A stretch of DNA of 21,302 nucleotides from the IMG/VR virus record IMGVR_UViG_3300042507_004253, positions 1 through 21,302 of that record. One strand, given 5' to 3'. Below, in pieces: positions 1-7,908 of the stretch. This DNA is from a virus. The notes under the pieces are model-generated. The model was not told the origin of the DNA. It searched no databases and worked only from the letters and a program-made list of their open reading frames with translations. Position 1 is the stretch's first letter, and each line of letters opens with the position of its first letter. The translations under genes were made by a program, and so were the position numbers.

Positions 1-763
1 CTGTAAGGTTACCGTTACCTACGAAAATTAGTGGGTCTGCTACAGCTAGGGTTGTAGTCTCAAGAGATGAGCTTTCTCCACCAAATGTAATAGAGCCGTT
101 GATGTTCACATCTCCGGAAATACCCACGCCACCCACAACAGTAAGAGCGCCTGTAGTAGGGCTAGTTGAAGCAGTTGGGATTTCAATGTGAACATTGACA
201 TCCGGAGTAATACTCATCTGCTCGTTGTCTGAGGCTAAACCACCAGCAGCAAAAATAATCTTATTTTGTGAGCCAGTATCGCCAGTAGCAAATACTAAGT
301 TACCTTGGTCAGTTCCGCCAGCAGCACCAACCATGAAGATATAGCCGTCGCCCTTGCCGGTAATTGTGAACTCTGCGTCAGCAAAATTTGAAGATGTGAT
401 ACCCATGTCAATGTAGCCATCAGTATCAGAGCCGTTGTTAGAGTAAGCAATAAAGTCAGTTGAAGCATCAGCAGAAGTGCTTGAGTTTTTAAAAGCAATT
501 TGAGCGTAGTCTGCGGCTGTAACATTAAATACAGCTACAGGATTGGTAAGAGCCGCAGCTGAAGAAAACCCAGCTGCTCCGCTACCCACATAAAGGATTC
601 CGCTAAGGTTGGCGTCAACAAAGGTACCGCCGCTAGCTTCGGCGTTTGCTAGGGCCTCAATAGCTTTTGAAACGTAGACAAGGTCTTTAGCGTTAAATAG
701 GGATGCCGCTAGCGAAGAGGCTATCTCCGTCTTAACTAAACCAATTTCTGTTGTAAGTGCCAT
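1..763 (-). CDS. Tail fibre paralogue P1 (3' end outside the window)
   Basis: Open frame of 254 codons reading leftward from an ATG at 763 to the window edge with no stop. The start is supported by AAGGAG about 9 nt upstream. After a short helical N-terminus (MALTTEIGLVKTEIASSLAA) it follows the shaft of the fibres at 6011-7900 and 2380-4296 almost block for block: DYAQIAF, YIDMGITSSNFAD, ITGKGDGYIFMVGA, NKIIFAAGG, ITPDVNVHIEIPT, TGALTVVGGVGISGDVNI, GSITFGG. It is closer to P3 than to P2. By family logic it is a trimeric, beta-rich virion fibre; its receptor-binding end lies beyond the edge. It is the last gene of the fibre run in the window and follows a 43-aa coupled ORF. The fibre role is inferred from paralogy and position; no enzymatic motif is seen. 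Confidence 0.85.
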   Translation of the reverse strand, partial: MALTTEIGLVKTEIASSLAASLFNAKDLVYVSKAIEALANAEASGGTFVDANLSGILYVGSGAAGFSSAAALTNPVAVFNVTAADYAQIAFKNSSTSADASTDFIAYSNNGSDTDGYIDMGITSSNFADAEFTITGKGDGYIFMVGAAGGTDQGNLVFATGDTGSQNKIIFAAGGLASDNEQMSITPDVNVHIEIPTASTSPTTGALTVVGGVGISGDVNINGSITFGGESSSLETTTLAVADPLIFVGNGNLT

Positions 764-786
764 ATGTGGGTCTCCTTAGATTTTTA

Positions 787-918
787 TTATACGCTAACGC
801 CGAGCTGTAAATCTTCTATATCGCCTTGCATTTCAACAATTGTGGCGTTGACCGTTGTAACGTCAGCCTGGCTAGCTGGCAAAAAAGCCACTAGGCGGTT
901 GCTTAGATATCCTGGCAT
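787..918 (-). CDS. Small 43-aa protein coupled to the LamG adhesin gene
   Basis: Short frame starting MPGYLSNRLVAFLPAS and ending DIEDLQLGVSV. Its ATG (918-916) overlaps the TAA stop (920-918) of the upstream adhesin gene as TAATG, which implies re-initiation by the same ribosome. The stop at 789-787 is followed by the Shine-Dalgarno sequence of fibre P1, so the ORF fills the gap exactly. A stretch around residues 18-40 has hydrophobic residues at heptad-like spacing, so a short coiled coil or chaperone-like role for a neighbouring fibre is possible. I recognise no family. It is below usual ORF-length cut-offs and easily missed. Confidence 0.55.
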   Translation of the reverse strand: MPGYLSNRLVAFLPASQADVTTVNATIVEMQGDIEDLQLGVSV

Positions 919-2378
919 TATAGTTGGTACCTATTCCTGTAGTAATCAAATAGGGAAGCTACCTCAGAGTCAGTAAGGCCCCTGTCGTACGCTAGGAAGT
1001 GCCCATACTCCGCAAAGGCAAAGTTGGTTCCAATATTGTCTTGGGCAATAATTAGCTTATTGATAGTGCCTATAGCGTCAGACATGGTACTTCCTGTGTT
1101 ATTTAATACGCCGTTTACATAGGCGTACAGGACATTTGATCGACGTACAAATACAAAATGTTTCCAAGCTGTTGAGCTAAACCCAAAAGTTGCTGTTCCA
1201 AACAGGCTACCGGTACTGTTATATCCAGTGGTCTGTCCGCCACCCCAGTTTTGTCGCATAGAGAATAGGTCTCGACTTCCGTTGGTATTACAAAAGTCCC
1301 AAACCATAGCGTTATCGTCTGTCCCGAGACTCTTATACATAACAGATACGGTAGCTTCGGTTTTTCCACTTAAAAGGCTTGCCATAGAGGTAGACTCAAA
1401 CTTAGCGCTGCTTCCGTTCATAGACCAAGCTCCACCGGAAAGAGTTGTAGAGTAAACTGCGTTAGTGTTTGTAAGATGCCTTGCATTTGCTGTGATGTCT
1501 TGCCACCCAGAAGTTGCTGGCATAGTTACAGTGTTATACGCGTTCCAAGAGCGCAGGTCTGCGGCATCGTAATGCAAAACTAAGTTAGTAGCTACCGGAG
1601 CAGTTGGGCTGGTAATAGACCACTTATCAATAAGAAAATTTTCAATATCAATTATTTGCTGGTTAGTTAAATCTGCTTTGCATATAATAATCTCAGAAAC
1701 AACACCCTTTGTATAAATGCCAGTTCCGCCTCTAGACATAAAGTAAACTTTTCCAGCTTCTGACCCAAAACCAGTACCGTCTAGGCTATCGTCTATTCCC
1801 GCTGGGTCGGCTACGGTATCAAAAGCATGTTCAACTTTGTTTGAGCGTAGCCTTAATTTCTTACTAATACCGTGATAACCAAATGTAATTACTTTTCTTC
1901 CACCGTCAGCTGCCCATGTGGGGCCGTTCGGGTACACGTGACGGGCTGTTTGGCGGGTTGCATCTTGAGCATATTTAATACTGTGGCCTCGTCCAGCGTT
2001 AATATACCAACCGCCGTCGTTTCCGGTGATAGTGTGCTCAGCAATAATTGCAACGTTTGGGTTTTGGATGTTGCATACCATAAACATTACAAACCCTGGA
2101 GCGCCAAAGGTAATTGTGTCATTGATAGTTGCTAAGCTATTTGCTACACCATCAAATGTAATACCTGGTTTATTGTTAAATGAGGTTGCGGAATAAACAG
2201 GCGTTGTTGAAGGGGAAGGAACACTAAGGTGGTACCCGCCCCCAGATATATCATTCCATTGAGTTACGTTAGACCCAGAAAGCGTTACTGAGGATGTAAC
2301 TGAAGCATCGTATCTGGCAAAAAGTCCTGGAAATAAATCTCCACCAGAAGCTGCCGTGTTACCAAATAATAACGGCAT
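918..2378 (-). CDS. Adhesin with two concanavalin A/LamG-like domains
   Basis: 486-aa protein built from two successive lectin-like jelly rolls. Domain 1 (about residues 15-255) opens with LFARYDAS, has VTQWNDISG and ITFDGVANS, and closes with the helix LTNQQIIDIENFLIDKW. Domain 2 (about 263-485) repeats the plan: LVLHYDAADLRSW, GWQDITANARHL, SMNGSSAKFES, and the closing helix LTDSEVASLFDYYRNRY. The 'hYDA...W.D.s' opening and closing helix are typical of LamG-like (Laminin_G_3) carbohydrate-binding domains in phage tails. The likely role is binding a host surface glycan; the ligand cannot be read from sequence. The ATG lies one base after the stop of fibre P2 and there is no good Shine-Dalgarno, so translation is probably coupled. 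No catalytic motif is visible, so a glycan-degrading enzyme is less likely but not excluded. Confidence 0.8.
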   Translation of the reverse strand: MPLLFGNTAASGGDLFPGLFARYDASVTSSVTLSGSNVTQWNDISGGGYHLSVPSPSTTPVYSATSFNNKPGITFDGVANSLATINDTITFGAPGFVMFMVCNIQNPNVAIIAEHTITGNDGGWYINAGRGHSIKYAQDATRQTARHVYPNGPTWAADGGRKVITFGYHGISKKLRLRSNKVEHAFDTVADPAGIDDSLDGTGFGSEAGKVYFMSRGGTGIYTKGVVSEIIICKADLTNQQIIDIENFLIDKWSITSPTAPVATNLVLHYDAADLRSWNAYNTVTMPATSGWQDITANARHLTNTNAVYSTTLSGGAWSMNGSSAKFESTSMASLLSGKTEATVSVMYKSLGTDDNAMVWDFCNTNGSRDLFSMRQNWGGGQTTGYNSTGSLFGTATFGFSSTAWKHFVFVRRSNVLYAYVNGVLNNTGSTMSDAIGTINKLIIAQDNIGTNFAFAEYGHFLAYDRGLTDSEVASLFDYYRNRYQL

Positions 2379-2379
2379 A

Positions 2380-4296
2380 TTAAGCCGCCAAATTGCCGAT
2401 AAGAAGGAAAGTGTTAGTAGCGGTTACAATAATTTGAGCAGAAGCCCACTGGCCGTTTAACTTTAACTTATTTCCATTAGAGTTCAAAGTACCGCTTGAA
2501 GCAATAGTGATCTGTCCGGTACCAGTTTGAACAATAGTCAAAACAGTTCCTGTTGCAAAAGTTCCTGTTGGGATTGTTACAGTTCCTGCAGTTGAGCTAT
2601 TAGAGGCCAAGATGATCTTGTCTTTATCTGACGCTTGCAAAGTGTAAGCATTAGATGTAAATGTAGGAGTTGTTGTTGTTTGAAGAAGTGGGGCGTAAGG
2701 CGCGATAGCTGTGCTGATATCTGCAGTTGTAGCTAATGTTGATGTAGTTGTAGGTAGTGTTAGTACAACTGAAGAAGGCGCAGTAATAGTTGCTGGCACT
2801 GTAACTGTTCCTGTAAAGGTTGGGTTAGCAGAAGGTGCTTTAGCATTTAATTGGGTTTGAATAGCTGAGCTTACGCCATCAAGATAGCCAATCTCTGTTG
2901 CGCTTACATCCCCAACAGTAAGAGAAGAAGCTGTAAGACCGCCTACGCGGACATCTGCAAATGCAAGACCTGCTTCAGAAAAATCAATTGTAGATGTTGG
3001 CTTTGTAGTTGCGTCTTTAAATGCTTTAATCACACCGTCTGAAGCATCACGCGCCATACCAGCAAACTTACGACGAGCAGATACTGCTGCTGAGCCTGAG
3101 GCTGCAGCCGATGTAACGTTTGCATTTGTTTTAGCGTAAGTAAAAGTAGTGGCGGTAGGAACTGCAATAATGTTAAATGTACCGTTGAACGTTGCGTCCA
3201 CACCAGATACTACAACAACATCTCCTGCAAGATACGTGTGGTTTGCTGAAGTAGTTAAAGTAGCAATATTAGAAGTCAATGCTTTGTTAGATACTGTTCG
3301 GGTAATCGTTGAAACTGTAGAAGCATATTCACCGATGAAAGCTAGGTCCACAGTATCCGCTTGGTTGTTAGTGCCTACAAATACAAACGGATCTGTAACA
3401 GAAAGGTTTGCGGTTTCTACAGTTGTACCCGCTCCACCAAAAGTAATAGTTCCTGCAATAGACACATCACCATCAATGTTCATATCTCCTTGAACACCTA
3501 CGCCACCAACTACTGTTAAAGCTCCAGTAGTTGCTGATGTTGAAGGGGTATCAATCTCAATGTGAACATTTACGTCTGGGGTGATCTCCATCTGTGTTGT
3601 TCCTGAGGAGTAACCGCCAGCGGCAAAAATAATCTTGTTATCTGTTCCGTTATCGCCTGTAGCGATAACTAGGTTACCCGCACCTGATGTACCAACAGGG
3701 GCTGACATAAAGATGTAACCGTCGTGTGGTCCTGTAATTCCGTAAGTAGCAGAGTTAAAGGTTGCTCCTGTAATACCCATGTCAATCCAACCAGCAGCGT
3801 CTGTTCCATTGTTGGCATAAGCAATAAAGTCGGTAGAGGAAGATGAGGTAGCGTTGTGTAGAGCTAGCTGACCATAAGAATCAATAGCACTGGATATGTT
3901 AAACACAGCCACCGCGCTTGTAAGAGCGGCGGAGGTATTAAAGGATGAGGCACCCGTTCCAACGTATAACGTTGTCATAGCCAAAGTTGTAAAAGTAGGA
4001 GCGTTTGTCCAAGAGGCTGCGGATCCGTTAGTAGTCAATACCTTGTTAGCATTATCTACTTGAGAAGGCAGGGCATTAGTAAGCTGTGCTGCGGGTACTT
4101 GAATATTTCCGTCTAGTGAGGCTACGCCGTTAGCTAGGCCCTTAACGGCAAGGGTGGATACAGCGTTAGAAATCTCAATGGCGTCTTTTACGGCCTTGGT
4201 AAGGAGTAGGTAGTCCTGAGCGCTTAGGGAGACGTTAGCTGTATTTAGCTTGTTCTGTAACGCCGTCTCAAACGTCGTCATAGTAAATGTTGGCAT
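2380..4296 (-). CDS. Tail fibre paralogue P2
   Basis: 638-aa Ala/Thr/Ser/Gly-rich fibre. Residues 1-60 are largely helical and polar and may attach to the virion. Residues about 110-486 share the shaft of P1 and P3: TGALTVVGGVGVQGDMNIDG, GTITFGGAGTTVETANL, and a compact block around DVVVVSGVDATFNGTFNI that is common in phage fibres, then DASDGVIKAFKD and IQTQLNAK. The last 150 residues are its own: LQASDKDKIILASNSSTAG through a Thr/Gly-rich beta domain to NTFLLIGNLAA. This end is unrelated to the P3 end and is the likely receptor-contact tip. AGGAG lies 8 nt before the ATG. It sits between cap B and the LamG adhesin. It is a trimeric fibre by family resemblance; the exact place on the virion is unknown. 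Confidence 0.85.
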   Translation of the reverse strand: MPTFTMTTFETALQNKLNTANVSLSAQDYLLLTKAVKDAIEISNAVSTLAVKGLANGVASLDGNIQVPAAQLTNALPSQVDNANKVLTTNGSAASWTNAPTFTTLAMTTLYVGTGASSFNTSAALTSAVAVFNISSAIDSYGQLALHNATSSSSTDFIAYANNGTDAAGWIDMGITGATFNSATYGITGPHDGYIFMSAPVGTSGAGNLVIATGDNGTDNKIIFAAGGYSSGTTQMEITPDVNVHIEIDTPSTSATTGALTVVGGVGVQGDMNIDGDVSIAGTITFGGAGTTVETANLSVTDPFVFVGTNNQADTVDLAFIGEYASTVSTITRTVSNKALTSNIATLTTSANHTYLAGDVVVVSGVDATFNGTFNIIAVPTATTFTYAKTNANVTSAAASGSAAVSARRKFAGMARDASDGVIKAFKDATTKPTSTIDFSEAGLAFADVRVGGLTASSLTVGDVSATEIGYLDGVSSAIQTQLNAKAPSANPTFTGTVTVPATITAPSSVVLTLPTTTSTLATTADISTAIAPYAPLLQTTTTPTFTSNAYTLQASDKDKIILASNSSTAGTVTIPTGTFATGTVLTIVQTGTGQITIASSGTLNSNGNKLKLNGQWASAQIIVTATNTFLLIGNLAA

Positions 4297-4320
4297 AAGG
4301 GCTCCTAAGGTCTTCTTGTA

Positions 4321-4719
4321 TTATAGATTAACTAGTGAGTAAGTTAAGGCTGTATTAGCGATATCTAATACAGTTTGATACTCAGTGCCCGACACATTGG
4401 TGTTATCAATGCCTGAGAGGGTAAAAGAGATATCCGCAGTTGAGGCTCGGACGTAGACCTTGTCATTTGGGGTTACTGGAAAGCGGAAAGTCTCAAGGGA
4501 GTTATTCCCAGCAACAGATGAGTTATAGGCAATAGTGGCGTGATTTGCGGGGGTTGAGTCTTGCCCAGAAGGAACAACCCAGACCCTGATAGTTGCATCA
4601 GTAGAAGACTTATTAGTAGCAATAATTGAGGCCAAGGCATCACGAGAACCAGAGCGTGTGTAAATAAGCGTGCTTGTATCCGCGCTTGGATTAGATACTG
4701 CGAGTCTTGAGATTGCCAC
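4321..4719 (-). CDS. Small beta-rich structural protein, cap B
   Basis: 132-aa protein starting at GTG with a strong AAGGAG 5-6 nt upstream, overlapping the end of the 138-aa gene by 29 nt. It is a paralogue of the protein at 7909-8364: both open MA[IV][ST]R followed by V[AS]NPxxxTST, then SxIATNK, the RxWVVP block, the N[SG][IL]E[TS][FH]RF block, and V[RY]VxAxTAD[IV]SF[ST]L[SN]GI. The alternating hydrophobic/polar pattern suggests a single beta-sandwich. Each copy is encoded directly upstream of a shaft-type fibre, so a role as an adaptor or cap for that fibre is plausible. This is inference; I do not recognise a named family. Confidence 0.7.
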   Translation of the reverse strand: MAISRLAVSNPSADTSTLIYTRSGSRDALASIIATNKSSTDATIRVWVVPSGQDSTPANHATIAYNSSVAGNNSLETFRFPVTPNDKVYVRASTADISFTLSGIDNTNVSGTEYQTVLDIANTALTYSLVNL

Positions 4720-5107
4720 TGTCTACTCCTTCGTATAGATACATATCCTCTGGGTCTACCCAGATCTTGTTTGTAAAGAACGGAATGTTCATCTCCCGCA
4801 TGCGGTTCTGAACCTTCTGTTGTGCACCTGGTCCATAGTATGTTTCCACACCATAGCCTTGCGCTTCCTTCTGCCAGCCTACACGGATCATGTAGAACTC
4901 AGCATAAGGACACCAAGCTGCATATACGCCAACTGCTCCGCCTTGCTCGTAGATAACTTCCCAGATATCTACATCTTCAACTTGAAGCTCTCGTGCGTAA
5001 TCCCAATCGTACTTTGGTGGATAGATAACCTTGTCGGAATCCATCCAGTTAATATCAAATACTTCACCAAAATCTTTAAATATATTGTGCGTTGATTTAA
5101 ATCTCAT
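4691..5107 (-). CDS. 138-aa phage protein of unknown function
   Basis: Protein rich in Trp and Tyr and acidic residues: MRFKSTHNIFKDFGEVFD at the start, a central WEVIYEQGGAVGVYAAW, then YGPGAQQKVQNRMREM and a WVDPEDMYLYEG end. It looks like a compact cytosolic or virion protein with no membrane segment or signal peptide. Composition differs sharply from the Thr/Ala-rich fibres around it. The ATG follows the glycine-rich adhesin stop by one base (TAA-C-ATG), so it is probably translated by re-initiation, and its 3' end overlaps cap B. The position after an adhesin parallels the 43-aa ORF after the LamG adhesin. A fibre assembly factor or minor tail component is possible; function unknown. Confidence 0.7.
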   Translation of the reverse strand: MRFKSTHNIFKDFGEVFDINWMDSDKVIYPPKYDWDYARELQVEDVDIWEVIYEQGGAVGVYAAWCPYAEFYMIRVGWQKEAQGYGVETYYGPGAQQKVQNRMREMNIPFFTNKIWVDPEDMYLYEGVDSGNLKTRSI

Positions 5108-5108
5108 G

Positions 5109-6002
5109 TTAGATAGCGTACCTGACTATTACAATACCGTTAGCTCCAGCACCGCCGCCAGCAACAGACCCTTCGTACTCTGCTCCGCCACCGCCGCTGC
5201 CAGTGCTCTGTACAACTGCAGTTCTAAAACCACCGTCAAGTGTGTTTCCACCAAAACCACCTACGTTGGAACCACCGGTACCTGCGTTAAGGTTTACAGG
5301 TGTGTCAGGAATGTTAAAATTGTAACCACCTCCGCCACCGCCAGCGTAAAATAAAGATGTTCCAGAAATAGAAGATGCTAAACCCGCACCACCATTTCCT
5401 CCTAAACCAATTGTAGAAACTTCTGTTATAGCGTCTGCTCCCGCAGCGCCAGCGCCTCCGCCTCCGCCTCCTGCACCATATGCAGCCGCATTGCTTCTTC
5501 CACCACCATTACCTTGCCCTACTGTGCCAGTAGTTCTTGTAGCAGTTGGGGTATCACCACCCTGCCCACCACCAGAACCTCCGTTATCGGCGTTTGCCCC
5601 CCCGGCAATACTGCCGCCACCACCAGCAACTGTAGTTAAAGAAAAAACAGAAGAGTTAGTTCCAGGATTACCTTTGGGTACACCCCCTCGCGTACCACTG
5701 ATGCCGCCTGCACCGCCAGAACCAACAACAACGGTGTAATTTGTTGCGGATACGGAGGACGTACCTGACAGTAGTCCCCCAGCCCCACCACCGCCGTGAC
5801 CCCCGCCGCCGCCACCAGCAACAATTAAATACTCAACTGTTCCTGTGCCACTTGCAGTAAACGTAGAGGAACCTACTGTAGTAAAAGTATGGATGCGGTA
5901 CCCCCCGGACGTGGTAATAGCCCCTCCAATAGAGTTTGCAAGCGCACTTACGCTACCGCTAAATGGTGTAAGTAAATTTCGTAAGGTTTCAATGTATGGC
6001 AT
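5109..6002 (-). CDS. Glycine-rich adhesin / tail fibre tip protein
   Basis: 297-aa protein dominated by long glycine runs. Residues 1-35 are an ordinary N-terminus (MPYIETLRNLLTPFSGSVSA). Residues 35-62 carry the entry signature of phage glycine-rich tail proteins: GGYRIHTFTTVGSSTFTASG then VEYLIVAGGGGGG. From there to about 285 come Gly/Ala stretches separated by short hydrophobic or polar loops, ending in GIVIVRYAI. In glycine-rich phage adhesins such as the S16 gp38 type, such runs form polyglycine II helices and the loops between them contact the receptor. That fold is a family-based expectation here, not seen directly. It starts at ATG with TAGGAG upstream, in which the TAG is the stop of fibre P3. 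Low complexity makes the region prone to alignment and assembly errors. Confidence 0.8.
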   Translation of the reverse strand: MPYIETLRNLLTPFSGSVSALANSIGGAITTSGGYRIHTFTTVGSSTFTASGTGTVEYLIVAGGGGGGHGGGGAGGLLSGTSSVSATNYTVVVGSGGAGGISGTRGGVPKGNPGTNSSVFSLTTVAGGGGSIAGGANADNGGSGGGQGGDTPTATRTTGTVGQGNGGGRSNAAAYGAGGGGGGAGAAGADAITEVSTIGLGGNGGAGLASSISGTSLFYAGGGGGGYNFNIPDTPVNLNAGTGGSNVGGFGGNTLDGGFRTAVVQSTGSGGGGAEYEGSVAGGGAGANGIVIVRYAI

Positions 6003-6010
6003 TAAAACTC

Positions 6011-7900
6011 CTAAGCAAATCTAGATTGAGCGCCGAGTACTGTAAATGTTGCGGATGCGGTTTTAATAATTGTAAATGTGTAAGAGTCAATAGAGTTAGC
6101 GTTACCAGCAGCAGGGGCATTTCCGCCATTCCACTTAGGAGTAACAGCTGAACCATCTACTTGGAATACTGTTGGCTTATAAGCTGTAGAGCCGTTAGTT
6201 ACTAAGAAAGCAACAGTAATGGATTGACCGGTAGACATCAAAGAGTTAAGGGTAGTTGACCCGTCTCCACGGAAGTTAAACGTCCAATCAGCGGTTGCGT
6301 TAGAGGTAAAGTACTTAACACCAGAGGTGACAATATCAACTTGGACTGTGCCTGTGGCCGCTGTTGCTGCAATTGTAATTGGCTCTAAAGGAGAGACAAG
6401 CACTGGTCGAGTTAAAGTTGCTGATGTTAGAGGGGCATAAGTAGAAGAAGCTGTTGCTGACTTTAGGTAACCTTGACCTACAACGTAAGCTGTAGTAGCA
6501 ATTTGAGTTGTGTTTGTGTCGACAGAGGCTGTTGTAGAAAGTGGTGTGCCTGTTAATGATGGGCTTTCTAGTGGTGCATAAGTAGAAGCTGCTGTAGCAG
6601 TAGCTAACTTAGCATCTAGCTGTGTCTGAATAGCAGAGGTTACGCCATTAACATATTGAAGTTCTGTATTAGATACATCTCCAATTGTGGCTGAAGTGGC
6701 TGTTATAGCGCCCATCTGTACTGCTGCAAAACTAGAACCAGCTTCTGCAAAGTTAATAGTAGACGTAGGCTTTGTGGTAATGTCTTTAATAAATTTAATA
6801 ACGCCATCAGAGGCATCGCGGGAAACCGCAGCAAATCTACGCTGTAGGGATACTGATACAGAGCCAGTAGCTACTGCTGAAGTTACGTTAGCGTTTTCCT
6901 TAGCAAATGTAAAAGTAGTTGTTGTTGGTACGCCTGTTACATAGTGAGTACCGTTGAAGGTAGCATCCACACCTGTTACAACTGCGATATCGCCAACAGC
7001 AAATCCGTGCGTTGCTGAGGTGGTCAGTGTTGCTACATTTGAAGTTAACGCCTTGTTAGACACAGTCTTTGTGATTGTAGATATTGTATTTGCGTACTCT
7101 CCAACAAATCCAAGGTCAAGAGCATCACCTTGGTTTACGTTTCCTGTAAAGATAAGTGGGTCAGATACCGCAAGGTTTGCAGTCTCAACTGTAGTACCAG
7201 CTCCGCCAAAAGTAATTGTTCCATCAATGTTTACATCGCCTGAGATACCAACTCCGCCGACTACAGTAAGAGCACCAGTTGTAGGTGATGTAGATGGTGT
7301 AGGGATTTCAATGTGGACGTTTACATCAGGTGTGATAACCATCTGTGTGTTATCTGAAGATAGGCCACCGGCAGCAAAAATAATCTTGTTCTGTGTACCT
7401 GTATCAGAAGTAGCAAATACTAAGTTTCCTAGGTCAGTAGCGCTTGCGTCAGCGCCCACCATGAAGATATAGCCATCGCCTTTACCTGTAATAGTAAAGT
7501 CTGGGTCTGCAAAGTTGCTTGAAGTAATACCCATGTCGATATAACCAGATGCATCGGTACCATTATTAGAGTAAAGAATTAAATCTGTAGAGGCATTAGC
7601 GTTAGAAGAACGGTTGCTAAACGCAATCTGTGCATAATCTGTAGCTGTAGTAGTTACTACTAAAGTTGGGTTTGTAAGGGAAGCAGTTGTTGCAAAAGCT
7701 TCAGCGGCTGTGCCAAGATAGATGTTGTCGTTAACAGTGATATTAGAAACACCATCAGGTGCTACGACGTGGCTTACCGCCTCAAGTGCCTTAGCTACAT
7801 AGACTAGGTCCTGAGCGCTGTACTGTGACGCCGAAAGTCCAGAAGAGATTTCTGCTTTGATTGCGGTGACCTGGGTCTCCAGGCTTGTATAGTTTGGCAT
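6011..7900 (-). CDS. Tail fibre paralogue P3
   Basis: 629-aa fibre with the same shaft as P1 and P2 over about residues 58-431: SNNGTDASGYIDMGITSS, ITGKGDGYIFMVGAD, NKIIFAAGGLSSDN, TGALTVVGGVGISGDVNIDG, AVVTGVDATFNGTHYV, IQTQLDAK. The middle has STYAPLxSxxLTxPxL repeats (about 445-505) seen in many tail fibres. The C-terminal domain (about 510-629) includes GVKYFTSNATADWTFNFRG, ITVAFLVTNGSTAYKP, and a TFTVLGAQSRF end. This type of terminal domain is frequent in phage fibres but differs from the P2 tip. The start is supported by TAGGAG, whose TAG ends cap A. It is presumably a homotrimer, but which attachment point it uses is unknown. Confidence 0.85.
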   Translation of the reverse strand: MPNYTSLETQVTAIKAEISSGLSASQYSAQDLVYVAKALEAVSHVVAPDGVSNITVNDNIYLGTAAEAFATTASLTNPTLVVTTTATDYAQIAFSNRSSNANASTDLILYSNNGTDASGYIDMGITSSNFADPDFTITGKGDGYIFMVGADASATDLGNLVFATSDTGTQNKIIFAAGGLSSDNTQMVITPDVNVHIEIPTPSTSPTTGALTVVGGVGISGDVNIDGTITFGGAGTTVETANLAVSDPLIFTGNVNQGDALDLGFVGEYANTISTITKTVSNKALTSNVATLTTSATHGFAVGDIAVVTGVDATFNGTHYVTGVPTTTTFTFAKENANVTSAVATGSVSVSLQRRFAAVSRDASDGVIKFIKDITTKPTSTINFAEAGSSFAAVQMGAITATSATIGDVSNTELQYVNGVTSAIQTQLDAKLATATAASTYAPLESPSLTGTPLSTTASVDTNTTQIATTAYVVGQGYLKSATASSTYAPLTSATLTRPVLVSPLEPITIAATAATGTVQVDIVTSGVKYFTSNATADWTFNFRGDGSTTLNSLMSTGQSITVAFLVTNGSTAYKPTVFQVDGSAVTPKWNGGNAPAAGNANSIDSYTFTIIKTASATFTVLGAQSRFA

Positions 7901-7908
7901 CTTATCTC

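Noticed and set aside
3149-3493. Plus-strand open frame of 114 codons inside fibre P2
   Set aside because: Antisense shadow of a Thr/Ala/Val-rich fibre gene. Similar frames appear antisense at the same place in P3 (6954-7472), as expected from shared codon content. No ribosome site.
5109-6002. Repeat array or CRISPR-like pattern in the glycine codon-rich region
   Set aside because: The repetition is GCC/ACC/TCC-type codon reiteration in a coding frame; there are no regularly spaced repeats with unique spacers.
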